From assembly GCA_046348225.1 (NCBI GenBank), contig JAXMEQ010000002.1:434001-498000 (forward strand): a stretch of 64,000 bases of DNA, read 5' to 3'. Source of the stretch: JAXMEQ01 sp046348225. Lineage in GTDB: Bacteria > Pseudomonadota > Gammaproteobacteria > Burkholderiales > Burkholderiaceae_C. Shown piece after piece: positions 26,258-36,460 of the stretch; the stretch's first letter is position 1, and each line of letters opens with the position of its first letter. The notes under the pieces were generated by a model. That model made no database searches. It was not told the DNA's origin and saw only the letters and a list, made by a program, of their open reading frames with translations. A program made the translations under genes and the position numbers.

Positions 26258-27567
26258 GGGTCATGCTGCTTTACCGGCGCCGCTGGGGCCTGTTTTACCT
26301 GCCCGTGCTGGTGCTGGCCATGCTGGGCACCGTGTTCGCGGGCCGCGAATGGTTTCCGCTGCCGCCACGGCAGGTCACGCTGGCGGCCGGTACGCCCCAG
26401 GGTGGCTACGCCCAGATGGCCGAGCGCTACCGCGTGGAGCTGGAGCGACGGGGCATCACGGTGGACATCGTCACCAGCGCCGAAGGCGGCGCCGGTGCCC
26501 CGCTGCAGCGGCTTTCCAACCCCGCGGATCCGGCACAGGCTGGTTTCGCCCACGGCCTGCTGGCCGAGCGCGGGCCCGAGGCCCCGGTGCAGGCGCTGGC
26601 AGTGGTGGGCCGCCAGCCGCTGTGGATCTTCACCAACCTGCCGGGTCTGGGCGGGCTGTCCCAGTTCCGCGGCCTGCGGGTGGCCGCCGGCCCGCCTGGC
26701 AGCGTGCAGCGCCAGGTGGCCACGCTGCTGCTGGCACAGGCCCAGGTCCGGGAAAGTGATGTCCAGTGGGACGACCAGCTCGCCCCGCAGGCGGCGGCGA
26801 ACGCACTGATTGAAGGCAGGATCGACGCCGTCATCACCATCGGCAGCGGTGACGCGCCGTCGGTGCGGCAACTCACCCGCAGCAGTGGTGTGGTGATGCT
26901 GGGCGTGGACCGCGCCAATTCACTGGCGGCGCGCGAGCCACGACTGCACGCCTTCGTGCTGCCGCAAGGCGCGATCGAGCTGCGCGGCGACGTGCCGCCG
27001 CGCGACCTGACGCTGCTGTACACCGGCACCCACCTGCTGGTGCGGGAAACCCTGCACCCTGCCCTGCAACGGGCCCTGCTCGACGCGGCGTTTGATATCC
27101 ACGCCAGCCCGAGCTTCCTGCAGCGCGAAGCCGAGTACCCCGACTTCCAGGCCAGCGACTTCCCCCTGTCGCCGCACGCACAACGCTACGCGCTGGGCTC
27201 GCGGCCCTGGCTGGAAACCGCGCTGCCCTACTGGTGGGCCCAACTGGCCGAGCTGCTTCTTTACCTGGTGCTGCCGGTGCTGCTGGTCACCGGCCTGGCG
27301 CTGGTGTGGATCCCGCAGCTGTTCAGCCTGCGCGTCAATGCCGTGCTGTCGCACTACTACGGTGAACTCAAGTTTCTGGAGAACGACATGGCCACCCTCG
27401 CCGTGGACAAGCCGGTGGCGCTGCGCAGCCTGCTGGGCAAGCTCGACGCCATGGAAGCTGAAGTGGTCTCGCTGGACCTGCCCGACCGCTTTGCCGACCG
27501 CTGGTACACCCTGCGCGAGCACCTGGCTGCCGCGCGCGAACGCCTGCTCAAGCTGAGGGCACGCTGA
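26254..27567 (+). CDS. TAXI-family TRAP binding protein, membrane-anchored (second of tandem pair)
   Basis: 437 aa paralogue of the preceding gene with the same architecture: N-terminal anchor, TAXI domain (VTLAAGTPQGGYAQMAERYRVEL, LRVAAGPPGSVQRQ), a transmembrane segment after LPYWWAQ, and a tail containing YYGELKFLENDM (compare WYGELMYIEHDL upstream). The two overlap by 4 bp and must be co-translated, suggesting a heteromeric or two-ligand sensor/transport component. A separate DctPQM system begins 98 bp downstream behind its own operator. Confidence 0.82.
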   Translation: MRVMLLYRRRWGLFYLPVLVLAMLGTVFAGREWFPLPPRQVTLAAGTPQGGYAQMAERYRVELERRGITVDIVTSAEGGAGAPLQRLSNPADPAQAGFAHGLLAERGPEAPVQALAVVGRQPLWIFTNLPGLGGLSQFRGLRVAAGPPGSVQRQVATLLLAQAQVRESDVQWDDQLAPQAAANALIEGRIDAVITIGSGDAPSVRQLTRSSGVVMLGVDRANSLAAREPRLHAFVLPQGAIELRGDVPPRDLTLLYTGTHLLVRETLHPALQRALLDAAFDIHASPSFLQREAEYPDFQASDFPLSPHAQRYALGSRPWLETALPYWWAQLAELLLYLVLPVLLVTGLALVWIPQLFSLRVNAVLSHYYGELKFLENDMATLAVDKPVALRSLLGKLDAMEAEVVSLDLPDRFADRWYTLREHLAAARERLLKLRAR

Positions 27568-27590
27568 CAAGGTGCTGGTGGCATAATTTG

Positions 27591-27609
27591 AAAGTTGTAT
27601 GACAACTTT
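27591..27609. promoter_or_regulatory. GntR (FadR-subfamily) type operator upstream of dctPQM
   Basis: AAAGTTGT-ATG-ACAACTTT is a perfect 8-bp-arm dyad whose centre TTGTATGACAA fits the TNGTNNNACNA consensus of FadR-subfamily GntR regulators. A possible -10 (CATAATT) lies just upstream, so binding would block transcription of the TRAP operon. The regulator gene is not in the window. Confidence 0.75.
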
Positions 27610-27665
27610 TGCCGCTATGGCAAAATCCGCGTTCCCGGAATGACCCCACCCAAGGAGACTGAGAC

Positions 27666-28637
27666 ATGAAATTTTCCCGACTGGTACTCGCCCTCACGCT
27701 TTCGGCCGGCTTCATTGCCAGCGCTGCTGCCCAGACCACGATGCGCATCAGCATTTCAGTGGCACAGAACTCGCACCAGGGCGTGGCCATTGACACCTTT
27801 GCGCGTGAAGTCGAAAAGCGCACCGCCGGGCGCTACAAGATCCAGACCTTCTACTCCGGCGCCCTGGGTGGCGAGCGCGAAAGCATTGAAGCCGTGCAGC
27901 TGGGCACGCAAGAGCTGGCCTTCAGCTCCACCGGCCCGGTGCCCAACTTCGTGCCGGAAGCGCGCATCCTGGACATCCCGTTCCTGTTCCGTGACAAGGC
28001 CCATGCCCGCGCCGTGCTGGACGGCCCGATCGGCCAGGACATGCTGACCAAGTTCGACAGCAAGGGCTTCAAGGCCCTGGCCTGGGCCGAGAACGGTTTC
28101 CGCCACATGACCAACAGCAAGCGTGCCGTCAACAGCCCCGACGACCTGAAGGGCCTGAAGATGCGCACCATGGAAAACCCGGTGCACGTCACGGCCTACA
28201 AGGGCCTGGGCATCGTGACCACGCCGATGGCTTTCCCCGAAGTGTTCACGGCCCTGCAGCAGGGCACGGTGGACGGGCAGGAGAACCCGCTGTCGGTGAT
28301 CATGGCGGCCAAGTTCGACCAGGTGCAGAAGCACCTGTCGCTGACGGGCCACGTCTATTCGCCGGCCATCTTCCTGATGAACAAGGCGTCGTTCGACAAG
28401 CTGTCGGCCGCCGACAAGCAGGCCTTCATTGACGCTGCCAAGGAAGGCACCAAGGCCAACCGGGCCCGCGTGGACGAAGACGATGCCAAGGGGGCCGCCG
28501 AGCTCAAGGCCAAGGGCATGCAGGTGGTGGAGAACGTGGACAAGTCCAAGTTCGTCGCCACACTGGCCCCGGTGAACGCCGAATTCGAAAAGCAGTTCGG
28601 CAAGGCCGAAATCGACAAGATCCGCAACTACAAGTAA
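27666..28637 (+). CDS. dctP: TRAP transporter substrate-binding protein, DctP family
   Basis: 323 aa. The signal peptide ends near ASAAAQ (about residue 23) and the DctP domain has the ligand-binding block LKGLKMRTMENPVHV. Periplasmic binding component for an organic anion, working with the DctQ and DctM proteins downstream. AAGGAG precedes the ATG. It is followed by a repeat with terminator-like structure before dctQ, which may favour binding protein over permease expression. Confidence 0.93.
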   Translation: MKFSRLVLALTLSAGFIASAAAQTTMRISISVAQNSHQGVAIDTFAREVEKRTAGRYKIQTFYSGALGGERESIEAVQLGTQELAFSSTGPVPNFVPEARILDIPFLFRDKAHARAVLDGPIGQDMLTKFDSKGFKALAWAENGFRHMTNSKRAVNSPDDLKGLKMRTMENPVHVTAYKGLGIVTTPMAFPEVFTALQQGTVDGQENPLSVIMAAKFDQVQKHLSLTGHVYSPAIFLMNKASFDKLSAADKQAFIDAAKEGTKANRARVDEDDAKGAAELKAKGMQVVENVDKSKFVATLAPVNAEFEKQFGKAEIDKIRNYK

Positions 28638-28639
28638 GT

Positions 28640-28696
28640 GCTATCAATCTGATAGCGGGCTACGCCCGCAGCTTGCGGGCTGCGGGCTTTTTTGTC
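28640..28696 (+). repeat. 57-bp dispersed repeat, copy 6, with terminator-like hairpin
   Basis: Core GCTATCAATCTGATAGC (28640-28656). The arm folds: GCCCGCA (28664-28670) can pair with TGCGGGC at 28674-28680 or at 28681-28687, the latter directly followed by six T. It starts 2 bp after the dctP stop and ends 30 bp before dctQ, so this copy probably acts as a partial terminator within the operon. Confidence 0.75.
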
Positions 28697-28726
28697 ACTT
28701 GAACGCAAGCAAGGCAGACCTATTTC

Positions 28727-29221
28727 ATGAAACAAGCTTTCCTGCGGTTTGAGCACCTGGCCAGCGCACTGGCCATGATGCTGGCCTGCGCGATGATGGC
28801 GCTTGCCGCCGGGCTGGGGGTATTCCAGATCTTCATGCGCTTCGTGCTGGAGCAGCCGGCGGAGTGGACCGAAGTGCTGATCCGCTTCAGCCTGATCTGG
28901 ATGGTCTTCCTGGGCATCCCCACCGCTTTCCGCCAGGGCGCCATGGTCAGCGTGGACGTGCTGTACCGCTGGAGCCCGCCGAAGATCAAGCGCGTGCTCG
29001 ACTGGGTCGTCTGCCTGGCGGCGCTGGCCCTCATTGCCGTCATCGTCTGGTGGGGCTGGGACTACGCCCGGCGCGGCTCGGTGCAGACCATGATCGGGCT
29101 GGAAGGCGTGTCCATGTTCTGGGCCTACCTGGCCATGCCCGTGGGCGGGCTGTTCTGCGTGCTGGGCATCGTCGGCAACCTGCTGGACCCCCAGCGCCTT
29201 GAACTGGAGACCGCGCAATGA
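28727..29221 (+). CDS. dctQ: TRAP transporter small permease, DctQ family
   Basis: 164 aa with four predicted membrane helices (LASALAMMLACAMMALAAG; LIRFSLIWMVFLGIPTAF; WVVCLAALALIAVIVWWGW; YLAMPVGGLFCVLGIVGN). Small inner-membrane subunit of the DctPQM transporter. It ends in an ATGA overlap with dctM. Confidence 0.93.
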   Translation: MKQAFLRFEHLASALAMMLACAMMALAAGLGVFQIFMRFVLEQPAEWTEVLIRFSLIWMVFLGIPTAFRQGAMVSVDVLYRWSPPKIKRVLDWVVCLAALALIAVIVWWGWDYARRGSVQTMIGLEGVSMFWAYLAMPVGGLFCVLGIVGNLLDPQRLELETAQ

Positions 29222-30495
29222 CGTCCGTGATGCTTGTCACCATGGTGCTGTGCTTTGCACTCACCGTGTCGGTAGCTGTCTCCATTGGCCTGTCGGCCGT
29301 CCTGGGCATCCAGGTGGCCAATGCCAACATGCTGATCTCCGTCAAGGAGATGTTCAACTCGATCAACAAGTTTCCGCTGGCGGCGATTCCGTTCTTCATC
29401 CTGGCGGGCAACCTGATGGAGACCGGCGGCATCTCGCGCCGGCTGGTGGAGTTTGCCAAGTCCATCGTGGGCGGCGTGCAGGGCGGCCTGCCCATGACCT
29501 GTGTGCTGACCTGCATGATCTTTGCGGCGGTGTCGGGCTCGTCGGTAGCCACCACCTTTGCCATCGGCGCGATCCTGATTCCGGCGCTGATCAAGCATGG
29601 CTACCCGACCAGCTACGCCGCTGCGCTGCAGGCCACCAGTGCCGAGCTGGGGGTGATCATTCCGCCCAGCATCCCAATGATCCTGTACGGGGTGAGTGCC
29701 GAGGTGTCGATTGGCGAGCTGTTCATTGCCGGGTTTGGACCGGGCATCCTGATCGGGCTGGCGCTGATGGGCTTTGTGTATGTGTATTGCAAGATCAAGG
29801 GCTGGGGCAAGAACGACGGCGACGGGCGGCTGGGCTTTGGCCGGGCGACGCTGCAGGCCAGCTGGGCGCTGCTGATGCCGGTGATCATCCTGGGCGGCAT
29901 CTATGGCGGGGTGTTCACCCCGACCGAGGCGTCGGCGGTGGCGGTGGCCTATGCGCTGGTGGTGGGCATGGTGATCTACCGCGAGATCAGGCTGCGGGAC
30001 CTGTACACGATCCTGCGCAAGAGCGTGATCAGCTCGGCGGTGATCATGTTCATCATTGCCAATGCGGGGCTGTTTGCGTTCCTGATCACGCGCGCGGGGG
30101 TGCCGGATGCGATCGGGCGCTGGCTGGAGGCGGTGCTGCAGAGCCCGGCGCTGTTCCTGCTGGGGGTGAATGCGGCGCTGTTCATCATCGGGATGTTCAT
30201 CGAGACGAGTGCGGCGATCATTGTGCTGGCGCCGATCCTGGCGCCGGTGGCGATGCACTTTGGCATTGATCCGGTGCATTTCGGGCTGATCATGGTGGTG
30301 AATCTGGCGCTGGGCATGATCACGCCGCCGTTCGGGGTGAACCTGTTTGCGGCCTGTACGGTGGCGCGCATCTCGCTGGACCGCATCATCACGCACCTGA
30401 TTCCGTTTGTGCTGGTGATCCTGGCCTGCCTGATGGTGATCACCTATGTGCCGGGGGTTTCGCTGACGTTGCGCGACCTGGTCTACGCCAAGTAG
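29218..30495 (+). CDS. dctM: TRAP transporter large permease, DctM family
   Basis: 425 aa polytopic inner-membrane protein of usual length. Family blocks include FPLAAIPFFILAGNLMETGGISRRLVEFA, GSSVATTFAIGAILIPAL and LGVIIPPSIPMILYG. It is the sodium-coupled translocation channel of the TRAP system. Its stop is only a few bases from the start of the glycine riboswitch. Confidence 0.95.
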   Translation: MTSVMLVTMVLCFALTVSVAVSIGLSAVLGIQVANANMLISVKEMFNSINKFPLAAIPFFILAGNLMETGGISRRLVEFAKSIVGGVQGGLPMTCVLTCMIFAAVSGSSVATTFAIGAILIPALIKHGYPTSYAAALQATSAELGVIIPPSIPMILYGVSAEVSIGELFIAGFGPGILIGLALMGFVYVYCKIKGWGKNDGDGRLGFGRATLQASWALLMPVIILGGIYGGVFTPTEASAVAVAYALVVGMVIYREIRLRDLYTILRKSVISSAVIMFIIANAGLFAFLITRAGVPDAIGRWLEAVLQSPALFLLGVNAALFIIGMFIETSAAIIVLAPILAPVAMHFGIDPVHFGLIMVVNLALGMITPPFGVNLFAACTVARISLDRIITHLIPFVLVILACLMVITYVPGVSLTLRDLVYAK

Positions 30496-30506
30496 GTAGA
30501 ATCGGA

Positions 30507-30699
30507 CCCTGTCAGGAGAGAGCTTCTTGCACGGAAGCCGCCGAAGGCGCAGGGACACCCCGAACGCTCAGGCAAAAGGACTGGCGAAGCACCCCGAAAG
30601 GGGTGTTTCCTTGCTGGAGAGAGGCCACCCCCGAGGTGGCCCACCGAAGGAGCAAACGCCGTATCAGCGGTGTGAATCTCTCAGGTAGAGCGGACAGCA
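30507..30699 (+). promoter_or_regulatory. tandem glycine riboswitch
   Basis: Two glycine aptamers in series. The first contains AGGAGAGAGC, GCCGAAGGCGCA and CTCAGGCAAAAGGAC. The second contains CTGGAGAGAGGCC, CACCGAAGGAGCAA and CTCTCAGGTAGAGCGGAC. Both carry the conserved GGAGAG, CCGAAGG and CUCAGG blocks. They are joined by a short hairpin linker (CACCCCGAAAGGGGTG). It controls gcvT-gcvH-gcvP, normally turning expression on when glycine is in excess. A -10-like TAGAAT (30497-30502) lies just before it. Ends are approximate. Confidence 0.95.
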
Positions 30700-30741
30700 G
30701 GGGCAGCCCATGGCGCGAGCCGTGGTTCAAAAGTTTGCCCC
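30700..30741 (+). promoter_or_regulatory. riboswitch expression-platform hairpin before gcvT
   Basis: GGGGCA (30700-30705) can pair with TGCCCC (30736-30741), which is directly followed by the GGAG at 30742-30745. The left arm abuts the closing stem of the second aptamer, so aptamer folding can decide whether this helix forms and whether the ribosome binding site is accessible. This supports gcvT starting at GTG 30755 rather than at ATG 30710, which lies inside the hairpin loop. Confidence 0.55.
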
Positions 30742-30754
30742 GGAGAACGCCCGC

Positions 30755-31882
30755 GTGTCCGCTCCTGCCGAAACCCTGCTCAGCACCCCGCTGCACGCGC
30801 TGCACCTGGAACTGGGCGCCCGCATGGTCCCCTTTGCCGGCTATTCCATGCCGGTGCAATACCCCGCCGGCCTGATGGCCGAGCACCACCACACCCGCAA
30901 TGCCGCCGGCCTGTTTGACGTGTCCCACATGGGCCAGCTGCGCCTGGTGGGTGCCGATGCCGCGGCTGCTTTCGAAACACTGATGCCGGTGGACGTGATG
31001 GATCTGGCCGTGGGCAAGCAGCGCTACGGCCTGTTGCTGACCGACGAGGGCACCATCATCGACGACCTGATGTTCGTCAACCGCGGGCACGACCTGTTCG
31101 TCATCGTCAACGGCGCCTGCAAGGTGGGCGACATCGCCCACATCCAGCAAAAGATTGGCGCCCGCTGTGCGGTGCTGCCCCTATCCGATCAGGCGCTGCT
31201 GGCGCTGCAGGGCCCGCTGGCCGTGACCGCCCTGTCGCGCCTGCTGACGGGCGTGGACAAGCTGGTGTTCATGACCGGAGGCCACTACGTCTGGGAAGGT
31301 TCCGACCTGTTCATCACGCGCAGCGGCTACACCGGTGAAGACGGCTTCGAGATTTCCGTGCCCCCTACCCATGCCGAACCCTTTGCCCGCGCCCTGCTGG
31401 CGCAGCCCGAGGTCAAACCCATTGGCCTGGGTGCCCGCAACTCGCTGCGGCTGGAGGCCGGGCTGTGCCTGTACGGCAACGACATCGACACCACCACCAC
31501 ACCGGTGGAGGCTGCGCTGAACTGGGCGATCCAGAAAGTGCGGCGCAGCGGTGGCGCGCGCGAAGGCGGCTTCCCCGGTGCCGCCAAAGTGCTGGCACAA
31601 CTGCAAGGCCAGGGCCTGGCGCGCAAGCGCGTGGGCCTGGTGGCCCTGGAGCGGGTGCCGGTGCGCGAGCACACGGAACTGCAGGACACCCACGGCCACC
31701 GTATTGGCGAGGTCACCAGCGGCCTGCTGGGGCCAACCGTCGACAAGCCTGTGGCCATGGGCTACGTCGGCACTGAATTTGCTGCCATCGGCACGCGTGT
31801 GAACGCCATCGTACGCGGCAAGCCGGTGCCGATGGAAGTCGCTGCCATGCCCTTCACCCCCAACCGCTATTTCCGCGGCTGA
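30755..31882 (+). CDS. gcvT: glycine cleavage system T protein (aminomethyltransferase)
   Basis: 375 aa from GTG 30755, chosen because GGAG lies 9 nt upstream and family homology begins at LLSTPLHALHLELGARMVPFAGYSMPVQYP; an ATG at 30710 would add 15 unrelated residues. GcvT releases ammonia from the aminomethyl-lipoyl H protein and makes 5,10-methylene-tetrahydrofolate. Folate-binding blocks (FDVSHMGQ, RSGYTGEDGFEI) are present. First gene of gcvTHP, under the glycine riboswitch. Confidence 0.95.
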   Translation: MSAPAETLLSTPLHALHLELGARMVPFAGYSMPVQYPAGLMAEHHHTRNAAGLFDVSHMGQLRLVGADAAAAFETLMPVDVMDLAVGKQRYGLLLTDEGTIIDDLMFVNRGHDLFVIVNGACKVGDIAHIQQKIGARCAVLPLSDQALLALQGPLAVTALSRLLTGVDKLVFMTGGHYVWEGSDLFITRSGYTGEDGFEISVPPTHAEPFARALLAQPEVKPIGLGARNSLRLEAGLCLYGNDIDTTTTPVEAALNWAIQKVRRSGGAREGGFPGAAKVLAQLQGQGLARKRVGLVALERVPVREHTELQDTHGHRIGEVTSGLLGPTVDKPVAMGYVGTEFAAIGTRVNAIVRGKPVPMEVAAMPFTPNRYFRG

Positions 31883-31914
31883 ACCCGTTTTTTGAACCCC
31901 ATCAGGAGAACCCC

Positions 31915-32286
31915 ATGAGCATCAAGTACACCGAAGACCACGAGTGGGTCAAAGTCGAGGGCGACCACGCCGTTGTCGGCATCACCGTCCACGCGCAGGA
32001 CGCACTGGGCGACGTGGTGTTTGTGGACCTGCCCGAGGTGGGCAAAAGCTACACCCAGAAGGAAACGGCGGGCGTGGTCGAGTCGGTCAAGGCGGCGGCC
32101 GATGTGTACATGCCCGTCAGCGGCGAGGTGACCGAAGTGAACGAGGCGCTGCGCGCCGACCCGTCGCTGGCCAACAGCGACCCGCTGGGCGCAGGCTGGT
32201 TCTTCAAGGTCAAGCTGGCCGATGCATCGCAGCTGGACGCGCTGATGGACGAAACCCGCTACACCGCCTTTTCCGCCAACGCCTGA
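31915..32286 (+). CDS. gcvH: glycine cleavage system H protein
   Basis: 123 aa lipoyl carrier. The lipoylated lysine is in the conserved ETAGVVESVKAAADVY block. It shuttles the aminomethyl group from GcvP to GcvT. AGGAGAACC precedes the ATG, 32 bp after the gcvT stop. Confidence 0.97.
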   Translation: MSIKYTEDHEWVKVEGDHAVVGITVHAQDALGDVVFVDLPEVGKSYTQKETAGVVESVKAAADVYMPVSGEVTEVNEALRADPSLANSDPLGAGWFFKVKLADASQLDALMDETRYTAFSANA

Positions 32287-32299
32287 TCAGGAAGCCACC

Positions 32300-35257
<2,958 letters not shown>

Positions 35258-35260
35258 GCT

Positions 35261-36460
35261 TTGCCGCCGCCACCCACCCGCGAGGCGGCGCTGGCAGGCC
35301 TCGCCCGCGTGCAACCCGCGGCTTACGCGCGCACACGCAACCACCTGGACGGTGCGGTCACGGGCCTGTCGCCCTACTTCACGCATGGCGTGCTGACGCT
35401 GAGCGAAGCGCTGGCCGATGTGCTGCAGCGCGAGCCGCTGGCGGTGGACCACAAGCTGGTGTACGAATTCGGCTGGCGTGAATTTTTCCGCCACGCCTGG
35501 GCGAATGCGGGTGATGGCATCCTGCAGTCGCTGCACCCGGGGCCGTTGCCCGACGACGCCTACGCACCGGTGTTGCCTGACGACATCCGCCAGGCCTGCA
35601 CCGGTGTGCCGGCCATCGACGAAGCCGTGCGCACCCTCTACGCCACCGGCACGCTGCACAACCACGCCCGCATGTGGCTTGCCAGCTATGTGGTGCACCT
35701 GCGCCGGGTGCACTGGCGCGCCGGCGCTGACTGGCTGGTGGCCCACCTGCTGGACGGTGACCTGGCCAGCAACCACCTGAGCTGGCAGTGGGTGGCGGGC
35801 ACCGGCAGCCACAAGCCCTACTTGTTCAACGCGGAGAACGTGGCCCGCTACGCGCCTGCGCACTGGCACAGCCCGGGCACGGTGATCGACACCTCGTACG
35901 AAGCGCTGGACGCGATCGCACGCGGCGGGCGCCTGCCACAGGCAGCGCAGCCTGCTGCTGAACGCCACCGGCTGGCGAGCGACGCCACACAGGAGCCCGC
36001 CCTGCACACCGCTCCACCGCCGGGCCTGCCGCTGCAGGTGCCCGACGCCACCACGGCCAGCCAACTCAAAGGGCGCCACGTGTGGCTGGTGCACCCGTGG
36101 GCGCTGCGGGCGCCGCCAGCGGATGGCCCTGAAGACGCACTCGTGATCGGCGTGTACCTGCGCGAACACCATGCGGCCTGGCCCTGGCCCGAAGCGCGCT
36201 GGCACTGGGTCGACACCGCCATGGCCGCTGTGGCGCCACAGCGCTGGTGGGTGGATGCGGCAGGGCTGGCCACGGCGCTGGCCGGGGCCGCCCTTGTGCG
36301 CAGCGTGGACGACCCGCACATCAGGCGATGGCTGAAGCCAGTCGCCCAACTGGATGCAGCGCCCGCCTTGTTCCCGCCGGTCGAGCGGCCCTGCACGAGC
36401 TTTTCACAATGGTGGAGCCGGGCCACCCGTGGCCTGCGCCGCGCCGAGGAGTTGCTTTGA
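35261..36460 (+). CDS. photolyase/cryptochrome-like FAD-binding protein with C-terminal Rossmann-like segment
   Basis: 399 aa from TTG 35261, 3 bp after the gcvP stop; no ATG precedes the homology. Residues about 10-225 match the helical FAD-binding domain of DNA photolyases (LSPYFTHGVLTLSEAL, EFGWREFFRH, HNHARMWLASYVVHLRRVHW, HLLDGDLASNHLSWQWVAGTGSHKPY). The N-terminal antenna domain is missing from its usual place. Instead residues about 265-360 look like an alpha/beta segment (GRHVWLVHPWALR, ALVIGVYLREHHAAWPWPEARWHWVDTAM) reminiscent of that domain. It probably binds FAD; DNA-repair activity is unproven. It is coupled to the DCC-COQ7 gene by a TTGA overlap. Confidence 0.75.
   Translation: MPPPPTREAALAGLARVQPAAYARTRNHLDGAVTGLSPYFTHGVLTLSEALADVLQREPLAVDHKLVYEFGWREFFRHAWANAGDGILQSLHPGPLPDDAYAPVLPDDIRQACTGVPAIDEAVRTLYATGTLHNHARMWLASYVVHLRRVHWRAGADWLVAHLLDGDLASNHLSWQWVAGTGSHKPYLFNAENVARYAPAHWHSPGTVIDTSYEALDAIARGGRLPQAAQPAAERHRLASDATQEPALHTAPPPGLPLQVPDATTASQLKGRHVWLVHPWALRAPPADGPEDALVIGVYLREHHAAWPWPEARWHWVDTAMAAVAPQRWWVDAAGLATALAGAALVRSVDDPHIRRWLKPVAQLDAAPALFPPVERPCTSFSQWWSRATRGLRRAEELL

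Noticed and set aside
30710..30754. ATG 30710 as the start of gcvT
   Set aside because: The 15 added residues have no similarity to GcvT and the ATG lies in the loop of the riboswitch-linked hairpin, whereas GTG 30755 has GGAG at proper distance.
36247..36456. Upstream extension of the DCC-COQ7 gene
   Set aside because: It lies within the photolyase-like gene in another frame and has no similarity; TTG 36457 has a good ribosome binding site and a stop-start overlap.
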